Source: Hypoxylon rubiginosum (taxonomy: Eukaryota > Ascomycota > Sordariomycetes > Xylariales > Hypoxylaceae). From it: a stretch of 64,000 bases of DNA. Positions 23,788 to 36,934 of the stretch are shown here, piece after piece (position 1 is the stretch's first letter; each line of letters opens with the position of its first letter). The notes below the pieces were generated by a model that was given only the letters and a program-made list of their open reading frames with translations, searched no databases and was not told the DNA's origin. The DNA is taken from NCBI GenBank assembly GCA_902806565.1, contig CADCXA010000055.1:1736001-1800000 (forward strand). Reading direction: 5' to 3'. The position numbers and the translations under genes were made by a program.

Positions 23788-25511
23788 TTAGAACCCCGGA
23801 CACCGCAGGTCGAACGGCGCCTTCCGGTTCCCCGGCGCGCACACCATCTCGTTGGCGAAGGCGCGCCAGCGGTCCAGCAGGTCCGTCTCCCGGACGCCGT
23901 CGTGCTGCGGGTAGAAGCTGAGGTGGCCGACGACGGCGCGCGTGTCGATGACGAACGGCCGCCGCGCGCGCCTCGGGACCGTCACCGTCAGGTCCTGCTC
24001 GTCGTCCGCGGCGATCGGCAGAGCGGCTCTGACGTCGTGGCCCCAGAGCGCTACGAAGTTGAGGTTGTACCGCTTGTACATGGTGTCGTACAGCTGCTCG
24101 GCGCCGGGTCCTTGCTTGGAGGCGGCGGCGGCGGCGTGCTTCAGCGCCACGCTTGACAGGTTGGCCGTGTCGAGGGGGAACTCGAGCGGCGACCCGAAGA
24201 AGTACCGGTCCACCGCGTCGTCCTCGAGGTTCTTCAGCAGCGAGTACTGCTGCTGCGCCGCGACGGCCCACGACTTCCACGCCGCCTCGTACGCCGCCTC
24301 GACGCCCCCGCCCCCGCCCTCGCCGCCCCGCAGCCAGTTGAGGCCCATCGGCGTCCGCATCAGGGCCCAGGGGTCGTCGTCCCCGGACACCAGGAGGAAC
24401 GGGTGCCCGGCGTAGGGCCGCCCCGGGTAGACCTCGCCGTCCAGCGACGTGCTCCGGACGTCGCTGATGTTCAGGTCCGGTATCTCGGATTTTGGGAACC
24501 GCGGTTTCTCCGACGGCCGCCACGACTCGGCCGCGGCGCGCGGCGGCGGCTTCGCGGCGGGGTCCGGGCGGAAGGCGTGGATCGCGCCGTAGTGGAAGTG
24601 CTCGTAGCCCGTCAGCGGGCTGTTGACCAGATTCGCCGATATGGCGAACGGGTGGGGCGTGGCGATGCGCGTGTGGACCAGTTGGGGGATGGTATCTGGA
24701 TGTATGAATATCTGACGTGTACGTTAGGAGATCCGCTTCTTACTCAAGTCCCGCGTCGGCAGTGACAAAAACTTACTATGTCGTCGTCGATCTTGACGTA
24801 TATCGTGTCGTCCTCCACCACCGAGTCCCAGATGCAGCCGTAGCTCGTGCCCTCGCACGCGCCTCCCTCTACGATGCGGTAGTGCTCCTCCCTCTTCGAG
24901 ACGAGGTCCTTTAAGAATTCCACGTCCTCCTCCTTGTTTGTGTGTACCATAAACCGGACCTCGTCCAAGTACCCGCCGTTCGCGGCTAGGTTCCGCAATA
25001 GGTAGCAGTCTAGGAAGTCGACGGTCCTCTTGCGGCCGTAGAAGACCAGCGCGACGACTCTGATGCCCGCGGGCTTCTTCCACCCTCCCTTGGGAGCGAG
25101 GCTCTTGAGCGCCGGCGTAGCGGTGCCGTTGCGCTGGCTCGGAGCAGGTGTGTAGCGGCCCTTGGCGTCGACGGGCCAGGTGGTGCACTGGCCGGGGACG
25201 CTCGGCTGCTCGATAGTCCCTCCCGGGTTTTGAAAGGGCGCGAGCCTGTACAATTCGTGGTGGGTAATCTCGAAGACGAGCATGGAGACGCAGACGATGG
25301 CCACGACGGCGAGTATGACGCGCCGGAGGTCGAACCTCCGCCTGAGAAGGTGGTGGTTGACGTAGCGCAGCCACCAGTCGCGATCTAGCCCCATGGCTTG
25401 GAAGGCCTTATTAGGCTGGGCGCGACGAGATTCCGTTCGTTCCTCGTCCCATTCCTCGTCGCGGTGCGCCGAGGGTTCCGCAGCCCGTGATTCTCCCATG
25501 AGTGACCGCAA
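23788..25511 (-). CDS. Type II membrane protein with DXD-like motif, putative glycosyltransferase
   Basis: Two exons on the minus strand, 25511-24777 and 24711-23788, encode 552 residues; the intron is GTAAGT to GTCAG, phase 0. A charged N-terminal tail of about 65 residues precedes one hydrophobic segment (RRVILAVVAIVCVSMLVFEI), giving a Golgi-type type II topology. The lumenal part has a Rossmann-like start (IRVVALVFYGRKRTVDFLDCYL) and a KIDDDI motif at the exon junction followed by IFIHPD, as at the metal-binding DXD site of many glycosyltransferases. A Trp-rich segment and AVKR-less C-terminus follow. I do not recognise the exact family, so the enzyme activity is inferred. The 3' half is strongly GC-rich. 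A start at the second Met (25499) is equally possible. Confidence 0.72.
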
Positions 25512-27062
25512 TCAGCAGCCCGTCAAAGGGCAAGTAGTGTGAGATGAAGGCATTGGCGTGTGGGAGGGCGGGCGCGAAAAGGGTTGCGAGGATGCGCATT
25601 TCTTTTTATTCCATGGGGAGGAACGGGAACGGTTGGTGCCAAGGCGTCAAATATGGTCCAAATTAAAGCAACCGAACACAGTTGTCCCCGTTGGTTGGTT
25701 TTGGGTAGCATGCCGTGGGACGGATGTTCGCTATTCTCAGCCCGTCAACTGGGCGAGAAGCGTCTAGGCTTGTACATCCAATTTATCAGGCAGCCGGGCC
25801 CATCTCCCCCTAGGTGAGGGCATATGATAAGCCTGCGATGGGTCAACGATCCTTTGGACCCTTGGCATTTCAGGGGCGGGCCTTAGCTTCACTCCTACAG
25901 GACCAATTGGGGGAGGAATTTCGAGGGGGGACTGTGGAATAGCTAGAATCCGACTGGAAAATGAAACGGAAGTTTTGTCTAGCGAGTGTTTGCATTCACG
26001 ATGTTATCAGACAATCATGTCGTCCTCGGTTCAAATGGTATGATATTGGACACCGATGCAAAGGTATCACCAAGCACTGGACCTCGGACCCTTCCAGGTG
26101 AACTTGAGTACGGTCCAACAATATATCCGGTGTTCCAACGAGGAAGGCCCTGCATGTCAAAGCACGGCTAATGATCTACAGTGCATCTTTCGCGTACAAA
26201 TACCTTCTCTATTAGTCTACCTAGTCGATACGGCATTCCCTACCGAGAATAGGGGGTCAGTATGTACTGTACAAATGATATGTCTCTTCGCACGGAGGAT
26301 CTAATTGGCTCTGCTTCATGCCCACATGCACGGGAATACCAGTAGTTTCTAACCTAATATTTATTTTTAATTTTAGAATACGGTACGGCCTTAACCGTCG
26401 AATGTTTCTATGAGATTTTCATATACATAAGTCGCTATGAGCTGCAGCTAAAATCCATCCTCTCCCGATGACGTCACGATGGAATCAATAGTCTATTAGA
26501 CAAAGGATAGCTGGGTGGCTTGGTCTCTTTGCAGGTCAATGTTGGTGGCACAGTAGGTACGCTATGTTGTATGGCACATATGCCATAACCCAGGTTCGTA
26601 TTTTGACTGTAGGTAGGGCTGAGTACCTGAGGCTAAGACTCTGTCATCAGATAAACTTGTTGAATCAAGACCTCTGACATTTGACATGTTTCATTTACTC
26701 CTAGCAGGTGTCCCAGAGCCTCTTTCATGCGCACAGCCGCGTATCCAGAACAGAAGGATGCCCTATCGTCATTATGTCCGACCTAACTATAGTACTTATA
26801 CAATTATCTTTTCCCCAAAGCGTGTCCAACTCCTGCTAGTGATGTGCGCACTTGTCTATATAAATATATGGAAATCGTTATCCCATGCAGCGCGCTTTGC
26901 CGTATCTTTTTACTCCGCAGCCCTTGCTCCTCTAAGCGTTATGGTAATGTGTACTCGTACAAGACCGACCAGCCCGCCAATATATGCAAGTGCACCTATC
27001 ATGGTAACCAAAAATAATGAATATGCACATCATTCATGTCTCGTCATCTAAAAGAGCGGCCC
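25512..27062. other. Intergenic, no gene seen
   Basis: Upstream of the type II membrane protein gene and 3' flank of the NIPA gene. No coding frame or RNA gene is recognised. Confidence 0.5.
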
Positions 27063-29358
27063 TCAGATGAAGGCTCCATTTCCGCCACGGGGCGGACTCT
27101 GTCCTGGCGGCCGCGGCGGCGAGTTGCGAGGCGTCGGTGTCGTATCCCTACTTCGATTGTGGCCTTCATCCCAGCTCTGACTCGACTCGTAATCGTCGTA
27201 TTCCGTCTCCTTGTCGTGGCTTCCTCTACTCGATGGGCTGGTCGTGATGCCCCTACCGTATCGCTGCTCAAGTTTATCGTCCGCGAATGTACTATCTTCG
27301 CTTTCGTCGTCGTCGTCGTAATCGTCATACTGAGGTAATGCCGGCATGGATTGAGAATCGCCCTTAACTAGACCTAACCTTTCCTCCTCAGTCGCATTCT
27401 TCGCTTGCACCTGACGGTCCGAATAACCACGCAACCCCAGGCCATGGCGAGGCGGCGGCGGGTTCTGCGACGACGGCTGGGCTTGTTCCTGCGCACCGTC
27501 AGCTTGGTGCCGACGGAACACATTTTGGAACGAGAACTGCCGACGTGCTGAAGGCACCTGTCCATGAGGAGGCGGCGTTGGCGGCGCCAGAGAAGCGACA
27601 CTATCGCTCGGCTTTGGCGTCCCCGTAAACTGAATATGGCGACCGGTACTACCAGACGCTATACTCGCTGCCGCTGCGCCACCGTACTCGGTCTTCCGCA
27701 GGTCATCCGGGAGACCATAAATATGGTCCCGGCTTGCACCATACGGGCTCGCCTCGTTCCCGTATTTCTGACCCGGCACAGCAATGTTAGTAAGTTGCAC
27801 TGGATGCATTGGACTCTGGACTGCCGGGTCGTGATCTCCCTGGAAATCGGGATGTCCGGGAAGCAAGACACTCCTCGCTCTACTTCGAATAGTTCCGGCA
27901 ATGCTCGTTAGCACACCCGGAGACATTTGACGACTGCGCTCCTCGGCCAGCTCCTCCTCGGTAGGAAACCTTGACCTGCCTAGAGGCGGGTGCGGAGTGT
28001 TGACAGGACTTGGCGATGTGATTGGACGACTCCTATGGCTTCCTATGGTAGTCCTCCTGCGTCGCAATCCGTCCCATTCGTATACTTGCTGACCATCTTC
28101 ACTAACTGGTGCAAGACGCTCCAACTCTTTCTCCTCGCGAAGCCGCCGGAATTCTTGCTCTTCCATCTTCTGCCGCGCAGTAGAAAACCGTCGTAGGATT
28201 GCGGCAGCTCCACGAATAGCATCGGCTTTTGGCTCTGTTTCAGGCTGCTCTTGTTCAGCAATCGTGTGGATCTGATCCAAGTCGCCGGTAAAGACAGCGG
28301 TATCGGGTACGTCTTTTGCGGATTTGGACAGTTGAAGCAGAACAACACCTGCGCAAATAGTAAGAAATCCCATCACTACCGTAACGATTTCCGATGCTGT
28401 TCCTTTGAACCCTTGGAAAAGTACAGCCGAACTAATGATCGTTGTGCTTGTAAAATATACGTAATACGTTGGCGTGACCATGGCCGCATTATATAGATTG
28501 AGTGCTTTCTATCGAAGGGTCAGTATAGGTAGCTCAAAAGTAGCGGCCTAGTTATGGACAACTCACGTTTAAATAGATAATTTCCGTCAACAGTGTCGCT
28601 ATCACGAAGACGAGGACGATATATAAAAACCATTGGTTGAACTGAGGGGTGCCGCCGGCCTGCGCGACGATGGCAGCACCTAGACCTTGCGTAGCAACAA
28701 CGCTCAGCCCTCCGATCCAACTGCAGACCGAGATGTAGGGGAACATATTCTTCTTCCCGTATCGTGGCCCGACCCAGAAGGCAACAAAAGCGCACCCGAC
28801 GATGATCACCCCGGCATAGGTTAGGAACCCTGGCGTAACGACGAACTTCTGTAGCTCCTGGATGTTTGCCACGGACGATTCTTCTGGGGCATTGAGGACG
28901 ATGACGACGGAACCGACTATGCAGAGAAAGCAGGCAACCTTTCCAACCATGCTTAGCCTCTCCTTCAAGAAGATGGCCGAGAGGACTGCGGTAATAACGA
29001 CGGATAGAGCTCCCAAGGACGTAACCAAGATGGCATCGGTAAAGGCGTACGCAGCAAAGTTGCAGATCTCGCCAATGATCATCAGGGTCATACCACCCCA
29101 CCAGTAGGCATTCTTGAGATAGCCATAGCCTTCGCCTGCGACCTCATTGTATTTTTCGTTTGCTCTCAGCAACCCGACCTTCTTCAGCACGAACGATACG
29201 CCAATAAAGCAACCTGAAGCGACTGCCAAAGATATACCAATTGCCTTGTAAGCGGGCGGTCGGGTCTGTTCCTCGGCATCGGTGGTGCTCGTTTCGTTCG
29301 CTCTAGCATAGAGCTCGTTCGCCGTGGCCAGGATATGGCCAATGGACGGCTGGTCCAT
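27063..29358 (-). CDS. NIPA-family magnesium transporter
   Basis: Two minus-strand exons, 29358-28567 and 28508-27063, encode 745 residues; the 58-nt intron is GTGAGT to GATAG, phase 0. The first ~340 residues hold about nine hydrophobic helices in the order and with the motifs of NIPA/DUF803 proteins (GISLAVASGCFIGVSFVLKK, WWGGMTLMIIGEICNF, TSLGALSVVITAVLSAIFLKERL, INQ-like FNQWFLY and TPTYYVYFTSTTI). This family moves Mg2+ across plasma or endosomal membranes. The remaining ~400 residues form a long cytoplasmic tail rich in Pro, Ser, Arg and Glu, without recognised domains, as is common in filamentous fungi. Likely phosphorylation-rich, but that is inference. Confidence 0.9.
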
Positions 29359-31652
29359 GTTGGCACCGCGGAAACGGCGATAAATCGCCGGGTAGGAGGA
29401 TACTCGAGTTTAACGTATGGCTATATCAATCGCTTATTCTTCGTATAAGACCGATGGCTGACGAGGGCGATGTAGTCGGATGTAGGGTATGGCGCAGATG
29501 CTCCGGGCATGGGCAGGTCGACAGCTTTTTCTCGCGAATAGAATTTTCAATGCGGCGACCCGCGTTCGTTTCCAATTCTAATACTTAAAATTCACAGACG
29601 CAGAGGGCGGTTGCTTTTTTCAACAAGGTGATGGAACTCTAATGGTGTTAGAGAGCCGGAACTCGAACTCGAGCCTCGGTGGCAGCGGAACGTTATTGGT
29701 GTCGAGCTGTGCCGAACTGCAGGGATGTGTCAAATAGAAAGAGCTTTTTACTTGATAAGAGCGGTTGCGTTGAGGACCAAATAGGAAGAGGCGAAGGTGT
29801 GTAGGGGACGAATAGGGACAAGTTAGGGGGTCGATATGAGACGGTTGTTGTGGGAGTTAGATGTTACGAGTAGGTGGCTGTTTAGATCGGCCTGGGTTCA
29901 TGAAACGACGATAACAAGAAATACCGAGCTTGTGATCTAGTCTTCTAGTCTTCTAGTCGATAAGAGAACAAAGGTTTCTGGCAACGTTTGTGTCGATTGT
30001 AAGTGGTATCGAAAAAGTTGACAATAGCATGATTCTAGCTAGTGAAATGGAGAAAGGCCGACGAAAAGAAAGCTGAGAAAGACCTTCCCCGTCCGATCTG
30101 ATCTGACCGGATATCCAAAGCGCAAATGTATCGTGTGCTACGTAGTTACGTAGCAGTGGCTTAGATGGTTAGGCGTCCAGACAGGGGCCGTTGGTTGGAG
30201 GAGTTGGGGGTGTTGTTTAAGATCTGGACCGCTGAAAGACCTGAGGACCACTCGTTACTACGCTACTACCACAGCACAAGTAAAAGTTGGGGCTCAGCTA
30301 GCCTATAAATGCCCCATCAGCTCATCTCGCTCTCTGTATCCAGAGGAACGAGCCTAGCCAAGACGGCCTGGGCGGGGTTATGCCTGCTAAACAATCTTCA
30401 AAATAGCTGACAAGCACCTCTTACGTAGCCCCTTAGTGCTACACGCCCTGACGCCCTGACGCCAAAAACCTCGTGCTTCCCACAGCGTCGGATCTTGTCC
30501 ACTTTTTCCCAACAGCTTTCACTTACTTTTCATTGAATACCTACCTCCCTGCCTCCTAAAGTAACAAAACCAATTCATTACTACGACCAAGAGCAAAATG
30601 CAATGCCGATGTCGATCTTCACAATTCCCTAAAAGAAGCTTCTATTTAAAAAATGCTTCTTACGTACCGTTTCGCCACCTGCCTACAATATCTATGTTTT
30701 GTTTCTTTGTGCAACAATTATCACGAGCCAGATTGAATACCTACATCATACAGTCAGTACATACATCCTAAGGCAGATGTACCAGCCTTTCCGCATTTTT
30801 GCAATATACACGTGCGCACGTAACGCACGTAGCCGATCGAACGGACTAGTCGCATTCTAATATCTAGCTCGAGCTTCGATCTAAGTTGCATGTTCGAATT
30901 AGGTGCTTAACCAACTCCTTCGGCGCAGATCTTCAGCTCTTTTCAGACAATCCCATTCGAGAAGCCCTGCGTACGTGTAGTCACATCGCTCCCCCGCGCT
31001 AGGAGAATGTGACTGTGTGATGTCAACGAAACAGGGAAATGCTAGCATAGTGATCGATAAAATCGTCAGTCAATTAACGAATGTAGATGAACATGAAGCA
31101 CTGCCCAGCCAAAGAGACGGAGTTGCCTCTACCTGTGATTCTCACCAACTCATTGATGGTGTTGATGGTGTTTCGGAAATGGGCAGATGGTTTATCTTCC
31201 AGCCATCAGTCTATCGCGATGCGCCAAGTCCGTAACGTTCGATACGTTCGCGGCGCTTCGCTCGGGGCTGGGCCAATCATTTGTACGCTCCAGCGCCGCC
31301 ACCACCCTACTCTGTTGAAACTGTTTTGGGGGCATCTTCTCACCTATCGTTTCCAGTACCAATGAAACCAGAGGGTAGCCCTCCGGAGAATTTCGTGACA
31401 ATTCGCATTACACTAAGTAGCCCAAACTACATACCTAAATAGAAGAGTAAAGAGTCCGAACAGTATAAATATAACAATGATACATTCATCAAGTCCTTAC
31501 CAATAGAATTCCAGCTGAGTGACAATCTTCGGCTGCCTCACCGATATGATTCCGGAGAGTCTCCGCTTTACACCGAATGGGTCATGTGATCCTCCGAATC
31601 TCCAACCTCCCTAACTTTGAAGATATAAGCGGAATTACGACAGAGATATAGC
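29359..31652. other. Intergenic, no protein gene seen
   Basis: Promoter side of the NIPA gene, then gene-poor DNA up to the 5S rRNA gene. Short frames near 31017-31365 have no family resemblance. Confidence 0.5.
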
Positions 31653-31771
31653 ACATACGACCATAGGATCTGGAAAATTCGGGATCCCGTCCGCTCTCCC
31701 AGCGACAAACCAGATACTGCTAGACTAGTAGTTGGGTCGGTGACGACCAGCGAATCCCTGGTGTTGTATGT
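31653..31771 (+). rRNA. 5S ribosomal RNA gene
   Basis: A 119-nt match to the fungal 5S pattern: starts ACATACGACCATAGG, has GGGATCCCGTCCGCTC, then AGTAGTTGGGTCGGTGACGA, CAGCGAATCCC and ends GTTGTATGTT. The first and last ~9 bases pair to form helix I (ACATACGAC with GTTGTATGT). A run of seven T residues at the 3' end (from 31770) serves as a Pol III terminator. Singly dispersed 5S genes are normal in filamentous ascomycetes. A few loop differences from textbook 5S leave a small chance that it is a diverged copy. Confidence 0.88.
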
Positions 31772-31944
31772 TTTTTCTCCCTTTTTGCATCTTTTTTAGG
31801 TACGGTACTATTTATATGCTACCATGCCTATCCCGTGCCTCCCCCTTATTGCACACCGGGTTTGAACGCCGAAGCGATGTTTATACGAGCGCGTTTCACG
31901 GTTTGGCCATTATAGATCGCATAGCCTAGATAGTCGTTGTCAGC

Positions 31945-34572
31945 TTAGATATTCCCCAGGTGAGGTCGGAAAGACCAAAAAAACGAAAGCTCACATCGCA
32001 AATCCCTGCCTATCGCCTTGATCACCATGGTGTAGGCCACTCTATAGTGTCTCTTTCCGTATGCGCCATTAGGTAATATTTCCCTTGTGAGTTGTATGCG
32101 GCCCTGCTCTCGCAAGAACGTAAGGTCCACAAGTATCCTTCCGACTTCTTCCGCTTCTAGTATTGCACAAGTTGGTATGTAAGTCAAACCATACAAAGAA
32201 GGATTGGTGATATCCACTTACTCTTATTCCGACGAGAGGTCAAGGAGTAATGAGACTCGGTCGCATCGTCAGACACAAATAGATGTTCCTCGCATAGAAA
32301 TCGAGGTTCCTCCTCTCTAAAAGTGTGTATGCAAAGGAACGGTTTACACTTCCACACGGAGCGAAGCAAAGTCGACTGGTTTCAGAGTGAGCGACTTCGA
32401 TGCTACGATATTCCGCGGCTTGAACCTACATGCTTGAGTTTCCAGTCAATCGTCCGTACGTACATCAGACCGTCCACTGGGTCGCGGAAGGCTTTGGCGT
32501 TGCCATGCTCCTTCTGGGTGCGCTGCGGTTCGTCAGTGAGGATCCCGTAGCTCGACTGGATCTGTCGCCTCGGGCCGTTGTGTTTATTCAGTGCTCGCAG
32601 GACGGCCCCGGAAGCGACAGCTGCGACCCTAGAGTCGGTGTTATTTTCATCGTCTACCTCATAAGTAGTTCAACGTCCATGGGGCTTACTTGTTCTCTCG
32701 GCGCACTAATTCCACATTGAACCCAAGCCTGCCAGAAAGTGCATGGAGGTGTCGTTCTAGATACCCTTTGAGGGATGGAGAACCAGCGAAACCGCCAGCC
32801 AGGATGACTTGCTGGGATAGATTAAATTCGATGCTCAAAAAAAGGGGGTGGAGGGATTTGCGTATTTATATGCCATTTACTCACATCGACGTGAACTCCT
32901 CTATTCCTTGCCGAAACGATCTGGCCCTCCATGATGACCGCGATCTTCTCGAGACAGGGGGTGAAAATAGCTTCCATCTGGTCACTAGCGGTAATCATCA
33001 CTTAGAAATGATCGAATCTCCAAAAGGAAGATGGACTAAATACTTACTGTTTCACTATTATTTCACTGTCCCAGAACCCCTTGGCCGCGTTATCTTTCAG
33101 GCCAGCACAGTAGTATCTCTCATGCATTCTCTGCTCATCGTAAATGTCAAACTGTCGTTTTGTCTTGTACTCGAATTCGTTGATCACAATATTCTCAATG
33201 ATTCCGTCTAGAGTGATTCTGTCGTGCTCGAGATACTGTTTCTCTTTTATAAGTCGCTCGTACAACATCGTTCGAAACGCCTCGTTTAGGTAGCTCGATC
33301 CGCAGAGGCCGCCTAAGTCCGGTTAGCTTCTGTATCAGTGTCACGACAATGTTCCTTACCTCCGGGCTTCACGACCTCGTCACTCAACCTCAGGGGTTGA
33401 GTTTGGCTAACGGTATACGTGTTCGCATCAACGGTCCCTCCGCCTTGAAGCTGTCAGAATGGCGCCTACTAGGTTAGAAGAGGGTCATACCTGCATCTAA
33501 CAGGACAAATGTTTGTCCAGCCTTAGTACGGTTAGTCTATAAGTAATCCTTGAGCACCTGTACCAAGCTCATCACTCACTTGAATGTCGGGCTCAGTATC
33601 CAAGATAAACGCTGCTGCAGCTTCTGGCTCGGAAACGATGAACAAGTTTTCGATCGCTTTGTGGGACGGATCTACACCTTTGAACTCTGCCGACCTCATA
33701 GCTATTAGCAGAGCTATTTGCATATCCCGACAAGCCTTCTGGGTCCAGATTGCCGGGACACATAGTACCATCTCCACTTCATAGTCTTCGTATAGTCGGA
33801 GTGACTGGAGTTGGCTCTTGGCATGGCGCAGTAGGCACGTGAGAAAATCCGCAATGACTTCGACTTCAGACTCCACGATCTTCTTCGAGGTCAGATGCTT
33901 TAGTGTCAATCGGAGGCTGTCGCGGACTATTTGCGTCTCTGGGTTCTGGTCGAGTAGTAGCTTGAAACGACTCATTGCCTTGCTTGTCTGTCTGAAATGA
34001 GTGGCAGGCCTGCCCCAAGCCTCGTGCATCCTGTACCCCCATTTAAAGTCTCTTGAATCAGACACCATCATTGGTATGTCATACCCATCATATTCAGTCT
34101 TGATTGCGTCCGCTTCGTTTCTCGCAGGTTCGTAATCTGAGCATGTCGAACTTCTTCTAGTGCTTATTGGACGACTCAGATTTGCCCTGCTGCGAAATTG
34201 AGGGTCTAGGGGGTACATAACTTCAGTAGGGACTTCTTTCTTCATTTGGCTTCCCTCCTCCGGATTCTTGTCGCCGGGATAGTTTTTGATGGAGCGTATA
34301 TCCCTCGAGCTAACATGGTCGACGCGTTGGGTTTTGGATAAGGCTATGTAGGATACGGCCGAGTAGGTAGTGCCGAAGTCGATAGACACTATGAGTCGTT
34401 TAGATGCATTCTCGTCGTCGGAGTCAATTAGTAGTTCGTCTGGGACATGTTCAGGCTGAATCATGGCACGGCCCCCTTGAGCTTCGTAGTAAGAACTCAA
34501 AGCCCCCAGGCAACTCTCCCTCCCTAGCGTCATAGACGTCGCCCGGGAGTCGGCATAGAATGTAGATGCCAT
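31945..34572 (-). CDS. Non-canonical Hsp70-like ATPase
   Basis: Nine minus-strand exons join in frame to 719 residues: 34572-33580, 33521-33491, 33443-33360, 33312-33048, 32984-32885, 32811-32690, 32628-32430, 32375-32222 and 32156-31945. The actin/Hsp70 nucleotide-binding fold is shown by IVSIDFGTTYSAVSY (61-75, phosphate 1), FVLLDAGGGTVDANTY (about 335-350, phosphate 2) and VILAGGFAGSPSLKGYL (from 493, adenosine). The ~60-residue N-terminal extension and the C-terminal ~200 residues do not look like a DnaK substrate-binding domain, and there is no EEVD tail. Such divergent Hsp70-like proteins are numerous in filamentous fungi and their clients are unknown. It starts 301 bp from a divergent SANT-like gene. 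Some acceptor sites (CTTCAAG, GTACTAAG) are unusual but are the only ones that keep the ATPase motifs in frame. Confidence 0.85.
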
Positions 34573-34873
34573 TATGAAGTCAACGTAAGTAGATGTGCGA
34601 ATTTTGACGACAGCATGCTGGTGGGCTGTCGAGGGCCTATTTATCTAGGTACGTTGGACATTATAATACGCCACCTATTCAGCTTAAGTTTGACTAGAAT
34701 ACCTTGTCAGCCAATGACCCCAGACAGCGAGGCAGAAATATGCACTTTGGGGCAGGCCCTGGTCACCATCCCGGGCGTCCTTCACGACCTGTCACATTTG
34801 GACTCCATCAAAAGCAAGTCAGCCCCCAGAATGATGGAAGTTCAGACAAACACTTCGCCTACGCCCTGCAACA
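34573..34873. promoter_or_regulatory. Bidirectional promoter region
   Basis: About 300 bp separates the divergent start codons of the Hsp70-like gene and the SANT-like gene, so both must be driven from here or from overlapping UTRs. No specific binding site is identified. Confidence 0.5.
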
Positions 34874-36234
34874 ATGACCAAACGAACAGAAAGGTCGTGC
34901 GCTACTAATGGAGCAAGAAAATGGAGCATCGAAGACGAGCTTCATCTTCTAGCTTGGCTCGATCATTGCATCAAGTACGAATGGAGATTCGACACTACTG
35001 TTACTGCGTACATGAGAGCTACGAGGCAAAGAAGATTTACACAAAAACAATGCAAAGACAAAGTGAATAGACTTTGGTCATCGTACGGCAGCGAAGGTTC
35101 CAAAGTCTGGTCGGAAGGATCATCAAGTCTTCCAGGGCTGACCGAGGAAGAGAAGGAGCAAATCCAGCAGGTATGTTGTGGACTAGAGGAGTCTTCTTTT
35201 CGTAGGAGATTGAGAAGTTCCTCAAGACTATCAGAACATAAATCGATACCTCGCTCACAAACTCGACTGGCGGCTGAGCAAGAAGCAAGAATTAGAGCGC
35301 AACAATATCAGATATTCAATTTGGAGAATGATCTATCCGCTACTCGAAAGTACTACGAAAAACTTCTACGACGTCTCGATAACCGCAACGATACACTACA
35401 CAATCCCGAATTTTTATACAAATTGCAGAATGACAACGCGGTCCTCAAAAGACTACTAGAAGACATTAGAGAATCGCAATCCAACGGGCTCCGTATTAAG
35501 GCAGATGCTCTCGGCCCTACCACAAGCGCGATCGGCAACGATCTAGATTGGCTCGAGGACCGTATAGCTAAAGCCTGCTCTGCTCTCGGGTGTTCCACTT
35601 CCACCTTGGAACCCCTTCCAGAAACTCCTGTCCGACTACGAGAACTTATTGCGAGAGTTTCTGGCATGTCTATCCGGCAATTCAACGCACATATGGTATC
35701 GACTGCCATATCAGGTCGTAACCTATTCCGGTCCTTTGCTGCTGCACTTATCTGCGAATTGGCTTTCGAGCCACCCTTCCCTGAGCCATTGGATGTCGGG
35801 TCCCTTCTTCTGCATGAATACAGAGAACTGATTCCGATTCAAGGTGAGCTAGTTTCCTGCAGTTTCCCAGTCTCTGATAGTTTAATGTTGAGGCTTATGA
35901 GCATGAGAAGGTGACCATTCGACTCTCGAGAGTCTCGATCTTCTGGCTCATAAGTCGCTATCTTCGAATCCCTATTTCGTCACCAAAGTGATCCCGGAGA
36001 AAGCCCGCGACTTGGCGTTGGACGTCTTCCAGCTTCTGGTTCAATGGAACTCGCACGGAACTCAAGGTCAATCTCTCGATCTTGGGCCTAAAGGTCCGAA
36101 GGAAGAATTGTTCCAACCTATCTTCGCTAGGGCATTAGCCATGAAAGTGCAATCGTTGCTTTCAAAATCCTATTATACCCTCGTATTTCCTGCTCCTGGT
36201 ACTGCCTTCAGCACTGCAACCATGAGACGGCATA

Positions 36235-36345
36235 AGTTAAACCACCAGGTCAGGACCACCCCACATAGGGATCACCACTTTTACATATAAAATACCCATT
36301 TTCGCAAGCCTATATTTAATTAATAAAAATAGATAAAAATGAATG
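36235..36345 (+). repeat. Left terminal inverted repeat of the MITE
   Basis: About 110 bp, matching the reverse complement of 36935-37041 with few differences. Confidence 0.85.
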
Positions 36346-36934
36346 GCTTTAATATTCGTATAATAAATATAGTTTTTAAGTTATAAAAAACGTTTTATCT
36401 AAAAAAACATATTATTAGCTATAAAATAAAAGTTTAAAAATTAAAGTTCCGTTTTTTATATAAATTACTAAGAAAGTAAATAAAATTTATATTAAATTAT
36501 AAAGTTAATATCCTTAAATTAAACGAGTTTTATAAAATTAAATAAGCTTAAAAATACTTATAAATATTATTAAAAAATATATAATTATTTTTTTAATTTA
36601 ATTATTATATAATAAAAATTTTAATATTTAGATTTATATAAAAAAATATATTATTAAAATTATATATTTTATTAATTAATTATAAAAACTTTTAATAAAT
36701 TTAAAACTTTTTAAAATAATATATTAAGCGTGTTTTAATTAAATATACTTAAAGTTTAAATTTAATAATATTTATTTAATTATATATTTTTTTTATTAAT
36801 ATTATTAATAATTTATATAAAAAATGGAATTTTAAAATTTAAACTTTTATTTTGTTACTAATAACGCGTTTTTTTAAATTATATTTTTTTTATATCTTAA
36901 AAAGCACTTATTATATATAAATACAAAGCCTATT

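Noticed and set aside
23759..24523. 254-codon Arg/Gly-rich minus-strand frame
   Set aside because: Out-of-frame shadow of exon 2 of the type II membrane protein gene.
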